From Rhodococcus sp040643435 (GTDB lineage Bacteria > Actinomycetota > Actinomycetes > Mycobacteriales > Mycobacteriaceae): DNA of 64,000 bases. This document shows, one piece after another, positions 1 through 8,812 of this stretch; within the stretch, counting starts at the first letter, position 1; each line of letters opens with the position of its first letter. Under the pieces are notes generated by a model. That model saw only the letters and a program-made list of their open reading frames with translations, made no database searches and had not been told where the DNA came from. Where the stretch lies: assembly GCF_040643435.1 (NCBI RefSeq), contig NZ_JBEYUH010000005.1, forward strand, positions 290,912 through 354,911. Direction: 5' to 3'. The translations under genes and the position numbers were made by a program.

Positions 1-567
1 GGCGACCTGGGCGATGACGATGCCGATCGGGCCGGCCCCGGTGATCAGGACGCGCGATCCGGCCGCGACCCGGGCCTTGCGCACGGCGGCGATGCCGACC
101 GACAACGGTTCGCACAGGGCGGCGGCGTCGTCGGATACGCGCGCCGGAACGGTGTGCGCGAAGGCCGCACCGATGGTGACGTAGTCGCACAGCGCGCCGT
201 CGACGGGCGGCGTGGCGTAGAACCGCATGTGCGGACACAGGTTGTAATCGCCGCGGCGTGTCTCCTCGGTGAGCGGGTCCGGCCGTTGCGGTTCGATCGA
301 GACCCGCTCGCCGATCCGGACTTCGGGGACGCCGTCCCCCACTCCAGCCACGACCCCCGCTGCCTCGTGGCCGAGCACGATCGGATCGGTCACGACGAAC
401 TCTCCGATTCGTCCCTCGCGGTAGTAATGGGCGTCCGATCCGCACACTCCCACGGTGGTAACGCGTACCAGGACATCGCCGGGCGCGGGGGTCGGGACAG
501 GCCTGTCCCGCATCTCGACGCGGCCCGGTTCGAGAAGCACGGCCGCACGCATCGTGTCCGGGAGCAT
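1..567 (-). CDS. Sorbitol/polyol dehydrogenase-like zinc alcohol dehydrogenase, 3' part outside window
   Basis: Reading the minus strand gives the N-terminal about 190 residues of a medium-chain, zinc-dependent dehydrogenase; the C-terminal part lies beyond position 1. Visible are the GroES-like fold with catalytic zinc ligands in VCGSD, GHEAAG and CEPLSVG, and the start of the Rossmann domain (ITGAGPIGI). The segment YNLCPHMRFYATPPVDG is typical of sorbitol/xylitol dehydrogenases, and the structural-zinc cysteine cluster is mostly missing, as in that group. Start is ATG at 567 or at 552 in the same frame; neither has a strong ribosome site. It diverges from a SorC-type regulator and a polyol-type ABC transporter, so oxidation of the imported polyol to a ketose is the likely role. 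The exact substrate is inference. Confidence 0.85.
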   Translation of the reverse strand, partial: MLPDTMRAAVLLEPGRVEMRDRPVPTPAPGDVLVRVTTVGVCGSDAHYYREGRIGEFVVTDPIVLGHEAAGVVAGVGDGVPEVRIGERVSIEPQRPDPLTEETRRGDYNLCPHMRFYATPPVDGALCDYVTIGAAFAHTVPARVSDDAAALCEPLSVGIAAVRKARVAAGSRVLITGAGPIGIVIAQVA

Positions 568-580
568 CGCCCGGACTGTT

Positions 581-593
581 GTGTGGGTCACAC
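581..593. promoter_or_regulatory. Short inverted repeat next to the dehydrogenase start
   Basis: GTGTG-N3-CACAC, a perfect 5-bp-arm repeat 13 bp upstream of the dehydrogenase start. It could be an operator for the neighbouring regulator, but arms this short are weak evidence. Confidence 0.25.
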
Positions 594-609
594 TGCGATG
601 TTAACGTAC

Positions 610-643
610 TGAGCATATGAAGGCACCCTCGAGCAGATGCTCA
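610..643. promoter_or_regulatory. Candidate SorC-type operator in the divergent region
   Basis: TGAGCAT at 610-616 and ATGCTCA at 637-643 form a perfect 7-bp inverted repeat with a 20-bp spacer, between the dehydrogenase and regulator starts. SorC-family regulators bind TGA..CA-type half sites as tetramers, so this is the best candidate operator for autoregulation and sugar-responsive control of both transcripts. No binding evidence can be seen in sequence. Confidence 0.4.
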
Positions 644-684
644 CGGGTCGCCCGTCGAGGCTCACTTCGCAGCAAGGAGAGCAC

Positions 685-1731
685 GTGACCGCGCCCGGCC
701 CGATCCACGCCACGGACGCGGGAACCTCGGCGTCCACCGAGGATCTACGCCTCGCCGTGCGGGCCGCGACGCTCTATTACCTCGACGGCCTCACCCAGGC
801 GGAAGTCGCGCAGCGCCTCGGGGTCTCACGCCCCACCGCGGGTCGACTACTGGCACGCGCTCGAGCCCAGGGACTGGTACGCATCGAGGTCGCCGTGCCG
901 CCGGCTCTGCGCGACCACGTCCACGCCGAGACCGAACGAGCCCTCGAGGAGCGCTACGGACTCTTGGAGGCCGTCGTGGTGGGACGCCGCGTCGACGACG
1001 CCGGACCGGTCGAGGAATCAACGAGTTTCGCGGCGCTCGGGCGTGCCGCGGCCGGCCTGCTCGTCCGCCGTCTCCGCCCCTCCGACATTCTCGGATTCAC
1101 CTGGGGACCGGAGACCGTTGCCGTGGCGCAGGCCCTCCCGCCCGGTGTCGCGACGTGCGCGACGATCGTGCAGCTCGACGGCTCGGTCTCCACGAGCACC
1201 TACCAGACCGGCACCGAGTTCGTCCTCGGCAGGTGTGCGGAACAGCTTCGTGCGCAGCCTCTTCGACTTCCCACACCACTGTATGCCGATCCGTCCACGG
1301 TCGCGTCCATGCGTGCGGACTCACTCATCTCCCGGACACTGGAAGCCGGTCGCCGCGCAGACCTGATGATCTTCGGTGTCGGTGCGGTATCGACGTCGAC
1401 CACCTTGTTCGAGGGCAGTTTCCTCGACACGACAATGCTTCACGAACTCGAGCGCCTCGGCGCGGTCGGCGAGATCGGCGGCCGGTTCTTCCATTCCGAC
1501 GGCACCTCTGTCCACAGCGATCTCGAATCGCGCACGATGTCGGTACCCCTCGACGACGTCCGCAGCTGCCCCGGGACGCTCCTCATCACCGGAGGGCAGT
1601 CGAAGCATCGCGCTGCACTCGGCGTTCTGCGAGGCGGCCTCGCCAAGATGCTCGTGTGCGACATCTCCTGCGCTCGTTACCTGCTCGACCACCCTGATCA
1701 CGACCCCGAGGACGAGGCAGCACCGAAATGA
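685..1731 (+). CDS. SorC/DeoR-type sugar-responsive transcriptional regulator
   Basis: A 348-residue regulator. An N-terminal helix-turn-helix (about residues 35-60, with GLTQAEVAQRLGVSRPTAG) is followed by the SorC sugar-phosphate-binding domain that fills the remainder. I chose GTG at 685 because AAGGAGAGCAC precedes it directly; an in-frame ATG at 637 has no ribosome site. It is first in a run of genes with an ABC polyol transporter beginning 11 bp after its stop, and faces a polyol dehydrogenase. It therefore probably senses a phosphorylated or free polyol/ketose and controls both directions. The family assignment is secure; activator versus repressor cannot be told. Confidence 0.9.
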   Translation: MTAPGPIHATDAGTSASTEDLRLAVRAATLYYLDGLTQAEVAQRLGVSRPTAGRLLARARAQGLVRIEVAVPPALRDHVHAETERALEERYGLLEAVVVGRRVDDAGPVEESTSFAALGRAAAGLLVRRLRPSDILGFTWGPETVAVAQALPPGVATCATIVQLDGSVSTSTYQTGTEFVLGRCAEQLRAQPLRLPTPLYADPSTVASMRADSLISRTLEAGRRADLMIFGVGAVSTSTTLFEGSFLDTTMLHELERLGAVGEIGGRFFHSDGTSVHSDLESRTMSVPLDDVRSCPGTLLITGGQSKHRAALGVLRGGLAKMLVCDISCARYLLDHPDHDPEDEAAPK

Positions 1732-1742
1732 GGTAGACCACA

Positions 1743-3098
1743 GTGCCTACAGCAACAAGATCCATCCGCGCGATCGCAACAGGAGCTATAGCCCTCTGCC
1801 TCGCATCGACCGGTTGTGCTGGCGCAGGATCGATCGGTACCTCCGGCCGGACCGTCACCATCGCGATGGTGTCGAACTCTCAGATGCAGGACGCCCAACA
1901 GCTCGCGTCACAGTTCGAGGACGAGAATCCCGATATCGACCTGAAATTCGTCACCCTCTCCGAAAATCAGGCGCGTGCGAAGATCACCGCCTCCACGGCG
2001 ATGGGCGGTGGCGAATTCGATGTCGTGATGATCAGCAACTACGAGACACCCCAGTGGGCGGAGTACGGGTGGTTGACGAATCTGTCTCCGTACATCGAGC
2101 AGACCGAGGGTTACGAGGCCGACGACATCATTCCTTCTCTCCGGGAAGCGCTCTCGTACGAGGGAGATATGTACTCGGTGCCCTTCTACGGTGAGTCGTC
2201 GTTTCTGATGTACCGCAAGGATATGTTCGAGCAGGCCGGAATCACGCTGTCCGATCCACCGACCTGGCGCGAGGTCGCCGACGCTGCAGCACAACTCGAC
2301 GGCCCGGACGTGAACGGAATCTGCTTGCGCGGTAAGCCGGGCTGGGGCGAACTGCTCGCACCGCTCGACACCGTCATCAACACTTTCGGCGGACGTTGGT
2401 TCGACGAGAACTGGAACGCGCAGCTGAACAGTCCCGAGGTTCGCGAAGCTGTGCAGTTCTACGTCGATCTCGTCCGCAAATACGGCCAGCCCGGTGCCGC
2501 TACGAGCGGATTCAGCGAATGTGCGACACAACTCGCGCAGGGCCGCGTCGCCATGTGGTACGACTCGACCTCGGCCGTCTCGACACTCGAGGATCCCGCG
2601 TCGAGCAACGTCGTCGGGAAGATCGGTTACGCGGCTGCACCGGTCGCGGACAAGGACCCGTCCGGCTGGCTCTACACGTGGTCGTTGGGCATTCCTGCCG
2701 GCAGCGACCACACCGAGGACGCTTGGAAGTTCATCGCGTGGATGACCGATCAGCAGTATCTGCGCACGGTCGGCGAGCAACTCGGCTGGGAACGGGTGCC
2801 GCCGGGCAGTCGGTCGTCGACCTACGAGATCCCCGAGTACGCCGAGGCCGCCGCGGCCTACGGTCCGATCACCCTCGCGTCCATCGAACGAGCCGACCAG
2901 TCGAATCCCACGGTCGACCCGGTCCCCTACACGGGCATCCAGTTCCTGGCGATCCCCGAGTTCCAGGATCTCGGCACCCGGGTCAGCCAGCAGATCAGCG
3001 CCGCCATCGCCGGACGGCAGACCGTCGAGGAAGCACTCGATCAGGCACAGAAGTACGCCGAAGCCGTCGGCGCGACCTATCGGGAGAAGACGTCATGA
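1743..3098 (+). CDS. Polyol/sugar ABC transporter substrate-binding lipoprotein (SmoE-like)
   Basis: A 451-residue extracellular solute-binding protein of family 1. The N-terminus has a basic stretch, a hydrophobic segment and a lipobox-like STGC with the cysteine at residue 25, so it is probably lipid-anchored outside the membrane. The position three before the cysteine is Ser, not the usual Leu/Val, which makes lipidation slightly less certain. The fold resembles SmoE, the sorbitol/mannitol-binding protein of Rhodobacter. The GTG start is 11 bp after the regulator stop, and the stop overlaps the next start (ATGA). Polyol specificity is inferred from the dehydrogenase neighbour and SmoEFGK-like organisation. 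Confidence 0.88.
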   Translation: MPTATRSIRAIATGAIALCLASTGCAGAGSIGTSGRTVTIAMVSNSQMQDAQQLASQFEDENPDIDLKFVTLSENQARAKITASTAMGGGEFDVVMISNYETPQWAEYGWLTNLSPYIEQTEGYEADDIIPSLREALSYEGDMYSVPFYGESSFLMYRKDMFEQAGITLSDPPTWREVADAAAQLDGPDVNGICLRGKPGWGELLAPLDTVINTFGGRWFDENWNAQLNSPEVREAVQFYVDLVRKYGQPGAATSGFSECATQLAQGRVAMWYDSTSAVSTLEDPASSNVVGKIGYAAAPVADKDPSGWLYTWSLGIPAGSDHTEDAWKFIAWMTDQQYLRTVGEQLGWERVPPGSRSSTYEIPEYAEAAAAYGPITLASIERADQSNPTVDPVPYTGIQFLAIPEFQDLGTRVSQQISAAIAGRQTVEEALDQAQKYAEAVGATYREKTS

Positions 3099-4057
3099 CC
3101 GCACCTGCAACGCGACGTCCCGCACCGGACATCGCCGAACGAGTCCGCGCCGTACGGCAGAAGGAGGAAGGAGTCTCCCGCGCCGAGGGATGGCGTCGGC
3201 GCGGACCCCTGCTGCCGGCCCTGATCTTCACGATCGTGGTCACCCAGATCCCGTTCGTGTTCACGCTGTACTACTCGACCCAATCGTGGAACCTCGTCAG
3301 CCCCGGATCCCGCCGGTTCGTCGGACTCCAGAACTATGTCGACGTCTTCCAGGACAGCCAGTTCTGGCAGGTCGCGCTCAACACTGTCATCCTCATCGTC
3401 GGCACGGTGCTGATCTCGGTGGTCCTCGGACTACTGCTCGCACTCCTGCTCGACCGGGCGTTCCTCGGCAGGGGTATCGCGCGAACCCTGCTGATCACGC
3501 CGTTCCTCGTCACGCCGGTCGCGAGCGCCCTGATCTGGAAGACGTCGATGCTCGATCCGGTCTTCGGCATCGTCAATTTCGTACTTTCCCCCTTCGGACT
3601 GGGAGAGATGGACTGGGTGAGCCGGTTTCCGCTCCCGGCGGTGATGGTCGCGCTCGTGTGGCAGTGGACGCCGTTCATGATGCTGTTGATCCTCGCGGGC
3701 CTGCAGTCGATGCCTCGCGACATCCTCGAGGCCGGTCGGGTCGACGGCGCCGGCGCACTGGCCCTGTTCCGCGAACTCACGCTGCCGCATCTACGCCGGT
3801 TCATCGAACTCGGCACGGTTCTCGGTGCGATCTATCTGGTGAACACCTTCGACACGATCTACATGATGACCCAAGGAGGTCCCGGTACGGCCAGCGCCAA
3901 TCTGCCGTTCTACATCTACCAGCGGGCATTCCTCGGCTTCGACATCGGTCAGGCCGCGGCGATGGGGGTCGTGGTCGTGATCGGCACGATCGTCGTCGCC
4001 ACCTTCGCACTGCGCCTGATCTTCACATCGTTCACCGGCAAGGAGGAGGCGGCATGA
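3095..4057 (+). CDS. ABC transporter permease (SmoF/MalF type)
   Basis: A 320-residue inner-membrane permease with about six transmembrane helices. The cytoplasmic EAA loop that docks the ATPase is visible as EAGRVDGAGALALFRELTLP. Its start ATG overlaps the binding-protein stop and its own TGA overlaps the next permease start, so the three genes are translationally coupled. The soluble N-terminal tail of about 45 residues is charged. It should pair with the next gene to form the membrane channel of the polyol importer. Confidence 0.93.
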   Translation: MTAPATRRPAPDIAERVRAVRQKEEGVSRAEGWRRRGPLLPALIFTIVVTQIPFVFTLYYSTQSWNLVSPGSRRFVGLQNYVDVFQDSQFWQVALNTVILIVGTVLISVVLGLLLALLLDRAFLGRGIARTLLITPFLVTPVASALIWKTSMLDPVFGIVNFVLSPFGLGEMDWVSRFPLPAVMVALVWQWTPFMMLLILAGLQSMPRDILEAGRVDGAGALALFRELTLPHLRRFIELGTVLGAIYLVNTFDTIYMMTQGGPGTASANLPFYIYQRAFLGFDIGQAAAMGVVVVIGTIVVATFALRLIFTSFTGKEEAA

Positions 4058-4944
4058 GCACCACGGCCACGAAGCCGCAGGCTTCGGACCCGACGGCACC
4101 GGCCGATCGGGTCGTGCGCACGGCCCGGAAACGGAAGAACCGCAGAACGAATCCGTGGGGGGTGGTGGCATGGATCGCGGCCATCGGCTTCTTCTTCCCG
4201 GTCTTCTGGATGGTGCTCACCGCGTTCAAGCAGGAGGCCGATGCCTATTCCGATCCGCCGAAGTTCTTCTTCTCCCCCACTCTCGACCAGTTCCGTGCGG
4301 TCTTCGAGACCGGCGTCGGTACGAGTCTGCTCAACTCCGCGTTCGCCACGATCGTCTCGACCGTCCTGGTGCTACTCCTCGGTGTGCCCGCGGCCTTCGC
4401 CCTGTCGCTGCGACCGGTACGCAAGACCAAGGACGTGTTGTTCTTCTTCATCAGCACCAAGATGCTGCCCGTCGTCGCTGCGATCATCCCGCTGTATGTG
4501 ATCGTGGCCGATATCGGTCTGCTCGACAACATCTGGGCGCTCGTCATCCTGTACACCGCGATGAATCTGCCGATCGCGGTGTGGATGATGCGTTCGTTCT
4601 TCCTCGAGGTTCCGGGTGAGCTGCTCGAGGCGGCAAGCATGGACGGAGCGAGCCTGTGGACGACGGTGCGGGAGCTGATCCTTCCGCTGGTTTCCCCGGG
4701 TATCGCCGCCACCGCTCTCATCTGCGTCATCTTCTCGTGGAACGAGTTCTTCTTCGCTGTCAATCTCACTGCTGTACAGGCGCAGACCATCCCCGTGTTC
4801 CTGGTCGGCTTCATCACCGGCGAGGGGTTGTACTGGGCCCGCTTGTCGGCGGCAGCGACGATGGCGGCGCTGCCCGTCGTCCTCGCAGGCTGGCTCGCCC
4901 AGAACAAGCTCGTGCGCGGACTGTCGTTCGGCGCGATCAAGTAG
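4054..4944 (+). CDS. ABC transporter permease (SmoG/MalG type)
   Basis: A 296-residue second permease with about six membrane helices and an EAA loop (EAASMDGASLWTTVRELILP). ATGA overlap with the preceding permease. Together with that gene it forms the heterodimeric channel for the family-1 binding protein. The C-terminal LVRGLSFGAIK resembles the end of MalG-family proteins. The start is set by the overlap and by the upstream AAGGAGGAGGC. Confidence 0.93.
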   Translation: MSTTATKPQASDPTAPADRVVRTARKRKNRRTNPWGVVAWIAAIGFFFPVFWMVLTAFKQEADAYSDPPKFFFSPTLDQFRAVFETGVGTSLLNSAFATIVSTVLVLLLGVPAAFALSLRPVRKTKDVLFFFISTKMLPVVAAIIPLYVIVADIGLLDNIWALVILYTAMNLPIAVWMMRSFFLEVPGELLEAASMDGASLWTTVRELILPLVSPGIAATALICVIFSWNEFFFAVNLTAVQAQTIPVFLVGFITGEGLYWARLSAAATMAALPVVLAGWLAQNKLVRGLSFGAIK

Positions 4945-4991
4945 CTCCCCGTCTCCGTTACCGGATCACCTTCACCAGCAAGGACTTCCCC

Positions 4992-6071
<1,080 letters not shown>

Positions 6072-6097
6072 CCGATCGGACGAGGGAAGGGACCTGC

Positions 6098-6652
6098 GTG
6101 GGTGAGCAGAAGGAACGGATGCTGGCCGGTGAGCTCTACATCGCCGACGATCCCGAAATCGCCGCCGACGCACTCAGGGCTGCATTGCTGACGGAGCGGT
6201 ACAACACGTCCACCGCGGCCGATCCCGGGACCCGGCGGGCGATCCTGCACGAGTTGCTCGGTGCGGTCGGCGCCGACGTGGAGATCCGGCCGCCGCTGCA
6301 GGTGGACTACGGTTACCGGATCACCGTGGGCGCGGGGACGTTCGTGAACTTCGGCGCGGTGATGCTCGACGTCGCACCGGTCACGATCGGCGCCGACGTG
6401 CAGATGGGTCCGAACGTCCAGCTCCTGACACCCACCCACCCCCTCGATCCCGAGCTGCGACGCGCAAAGTGGGAGTCGGCAGTGCCGATCATCATCGGCG
6501 ACAACGTCTGGCTCGGTGGCGGCGTGATCGTCGGGCCCGGGGTGACGATCGGTGAGAACACCGTCGTCGGTGCCGGGGCGGTGGTCACCCGCGACCTGCC
6601 GTCGAACGTCGTGGCGGTGGGCGTCCCCGCGCGCGTGACGCGCCGGCTCTGA
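6098..6652 (+). CDS. Maltose/galactoside O-acetyltransferase family protein (hexapeptide repeat)
   Basis: A 184-residue left-handed beta-helix acetyltransferase of the Maa/LacA/NodL group. The N-terminal substrate domain (ML.GELY, RY N) is followed by hexapeptide repeats from about residue 75, with the catalytic-histidine motif TPTHPLD and the terminal VGVPARV. It transfers acetyl from acetyl-CoA to a sugar hydroxyl. The GTG start is preceded by GAGGGAAGG. It sits 26 bp after the ATPase gene, so it is probably the last gene of the polyol operon; a detoxifying acetylation of non-metabolised sugar, as proposed for LacA, would fit but is inference. Confidence 0.88.
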   Translation: MGEQKERMLAGELYIADDPEIAADALRAALLTERYNTSTAADPGTRRAILHELLGAVGADVEIRPPLQVDYGYRITVGAGTFVNFGAVMLDVAPVTIGADVQMGPNVQLLTPTHPLDPELRRAKWESAVPIIIGDNVWLGGGVIVGPGVTIGENTVVGAGAVVTRDLPSNVVAVGVPARVTRRL

Positions 6653-6664
6653 GCCGAGCGGAGC

Positions 6665-6692
6665 TTGCGTCGATCTTGATGGTCGCTATGCT
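6665..6692 (+). promoter_or_regulatory. Promoter of the small lipoprotein, apparently leaderless
   Basis: TTGCGT (6665-6670), a 16-bp spacer and TATGCT (6687-6692). The ATG of the next gene begins seven bases after the hexamer, which places the start codon at the expected transcription start. The absence of a ribosome site agrees. Confidence 0.5.
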
Positions 6693-6699
6693 GCCCGGC

Positions 6700-7284
6700 A
6701 TGAGCAGTCGTCGGGCACCTCTCGCCCCCTTCGTCGTCGCCACATGTGCAGCCCTGTTCACCGCCGGGTGCTCCAGCACGGTGGAAGGTGAGGCCACCGC
6801 ATCCGAGGCCCCGGCAACTTCGGTGTCCTCCACGGCGCAGACGACCACGCCCAGCACGACGACCACCACCACTGCCGCACCATCCCCCGTCGACCCCGAC
6901 GACTATGCCGCCAATACGGAGGGTGTGTACTACTTCGCATCGGCCGGCGGAGAGTTCGGATGCGCGATCCTCGTGCACACCGAGCCGCTCGCGGGGTGTC
7001 AGGGGACCATGCCGGCGAACGCCCCGCAGGTCCCCGGCAACGGTGGGCCGGACGTGCTGGTTCCTGCGAACGCCCTGATGCTCGAGGCGGACGGCCCCGG
7101 CGAGTGGGTCAGCATCGGCGACATCTCGTTCATGGATTTCGGTGGAGCTCCGAAGCCGTTGCCCCCTGGCCGCAGCCTCACGGTCGATCCGTTCACCTGC
7201 GCCGTCGACGAGAAGACGGGGATCACCTGCGAAGCGGGCGGCCACGGATTCACCGTCTCGGACACCGGCGGCGAGGTCTGGTGA
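6700..7284 (+). CDS. Secreted lipoprotein of unknown function
   Basis: A 194-residue protein with a lipoprotein signal peptide ending in TAGC, then a low-complexity linker rich in Thr, Ser and Ala (about residues 25-65), then a compact domain of about 130 residues holding four cysteines that could form two disulfides. I do not recognise the domain. ATG at 6700 is preferred over upstream ATGs at 6676/6679/6688 because a promoter hexamer sits just in front of it. It probably has its own promoter and is not part of the polyol operon. Confidence 0.75.
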   Translation: MSSRRAPLAPFVVATCAALFTAGCSSTVEGEATASEAPATSVSSTAQTTTPSTTTTTTAAPSPVDPDDYAANTEGVYYFASAGGEFGCAILVHTEPLAGCQGTMPANAPQVPGNGGPDVLVPANALMLEADGPGEWVSIGDISFMDFGGAPKPLPPGRSLTVDPFTCAVDEKTGITCEAGGHGFTVSDTGGEVW

Positions 7285-7303
7285 GCACACTCGGCGTCCG
7301 CCG

Positions 7304-8731
7304 TCAGGGTAGATCGGCTCGGGACATCGGCATCATGTAGTCGCCGATCTCCTCCCGCACCCACCACTGTCCCGTCTCGCGACGTTGTGCGCGGGTCGCG
7401 AAGCGGTAGCGGAACAGCCGCGCCCGCACCAGCCGAGGTGGTTCGTCCGGAAAAGGGTTGTGCCGGAGCAGGTTCACGGTGGCCGGGTCGTTCTCGAGCA
7501 GCTTTCCCACGAAACGGGGAAACCACCCCGCCGCGTAGTCGCGGGAGATGCCCGCGAACCACATCAACCAGTCCAGGCGCAGGTGATACGGCGCGTACTG
7601 GCGTGGACGCCGGCGCACATCACCCGGTTTGCCCTTGAACTCGTACTCGCACCACACCGTCGCCGGTGTCGCGACCGAGTCGGTGGTGCCTTCGACGATC
7701 ACTTCCCGTCGTGTGCGGGTGACGGAGCCGAACGCGCCGTAGGTGTTCACGAAATGCCACTTGTTGAACGAGGCGTTCATGGCCTGCCGATGCGACATCA
7801 TGTTCGCCACCGGCCAATAGCTGAGCACCGCGACGAGCACGGTCAGCGCCACAACCGCGACGGAGAACGCGACCGGTGTCGGCCCGTAGGCTGCTGCCGG
7901 GTCGATCGACGGACCGTAGAAACTGTCGGGCACCACCGACACCGCGATGACGATGGTGATCCAGTTGAGCCACGCGAAGTTGCCGCTGATCACGAGCCAC
8001 AGCTGCGTCACGATCATGATCAGTGCGGCGATGCCCGCGACCGGTTGTGGAAGGAACAACCCGAACGGTACGACGAGCTGGGTGAAGTGATTACCTGCGA
8101 CCTCCACTCGGTGAAGCGGCCTCGGTAGCAGATGGAAGTACCGGCTGAGCGGTCCGGGCATCGGCTGGGTCTCGTGGTGGTAGTACAGGCACGTCAGGTC
8201 GCGCCAGCACCGGTCACCGCGCATCTTGATCAGCCCGGCCCCGAACTCGAGCCGGAACAGCAACCAGCGCAGCAGTATCAACACGAGCAGCGGCGGAGCG
8301 GTGTCTTCGTTGCCCAGGAAGATCGCGAGCACACCGGCCTCGAGCAGCAGCGACTCCCAGCCGAAGGAGTACCAGACCTGTCCCACATTGACGATCGACA
8401 GGTACAGCCCCCACATCAGAAACCAGACGAACATGCAGGCCACGAGTGGCAACTGTTCGGTGATACCGGCAAGGGTCAGTACCGACAGTGCCACGCCCAC
8501 AACAGCGACGATCGCGAACAGGCGGTCGGAGTAACGCCGGTGGAACAGGCTCGGCGACTGCCTGAACGAGGTTCGTGCGAGGAACCGGGGGGCGGGCAGG
8601 ATCCCGCGCTCACCGATCAGCGCCCGGAACTGCAGCAGGGCAGCGAGAAAGGCGACGAGGTACAGCGCGGCGAGCCCTCGGGTGACGAGCAGTCGCCCGA
8701 TCGTGTATCCGTCCGCGTCCCACCAGCTCAT
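7304..8731 (-). CDS. Lipase maturation factor-like membrane protein (DUF1222)
   Basis: A 475-residue integral membrane protein with about eight hydrophobic helices in the first 320 residues and a soluble C-terminal domain with the family's HLRLDWLMWFAG motif. The region around GAGLIKMRGDRCWRDLTCLYYHHETQPMP is divided by the family's conserved R-x-D-x-C-W-R-D-L-T residues and assigns it to the LMF1-like family. In vertebrates LMF1 helps fold lipases in the ER; bacterial members are of unknown function. The gene is convergent with the lipoprotein (20 bp) and lies 81 bp downstream of recD on the same strand. A role in secreted-enzyme maturation is inference only. Confidence 0.85.
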   Translation of the reverse strand: MSWWDADGYTIGRLLVTRGLAALYLVAFLAALLQFRALIGERGILPAPRFLARTSFRQSPSLFHRRYSDRLFAIVAVVGVALSVLTLAGITEQLPLVACMFVWFLMWGLYLSIVNVGQVWYSFGWESLLLEAGVLAIFLGNEDTAPPLLVLILLRWLLFRLEFGAGLIKMRGDRCWRDLTCLYYHHETQPMPGPLSRYFHLLPRPLHRVEVAGNHFTQLVVPFGLFLPQPVAGIAALIMIVTQLWLVISGNFAWLNWITIVIAVSVVPDSFYGPSIDPAAAYGPTPVAFSVAVVALTVLVAVLSYWPVANMMSHRQAMNASFNKWHFVNTYGAFGSVTRTRREVIVEGTTDSVATPATVWCEYEFKGKPGDVRRRPRQYAPYHLRLDWLMWFAGISRDYAAGWFPRFVGKLLENDPATVNLLRHNPFPDEPPRLVRARLFRYRFATRAQRRETGQWWVREEIGDYMMPMSRADLP

Positions 8732-8812
8732 GCCACCGCCGACCGGTTCCGTGGTCCCTTCGTCCCGGACTCGAGCATGACACGTCGGGACCCGACAGGT
8801 CCGCCGGTTCGG

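Noticed and set aside
154..612. Plus-strand frame of 152 codons at the left edge
   Set aside because: It is the shadow of the minus-strand polyol dehydrogenase, whose zinc and Rossmann motifs are clear.
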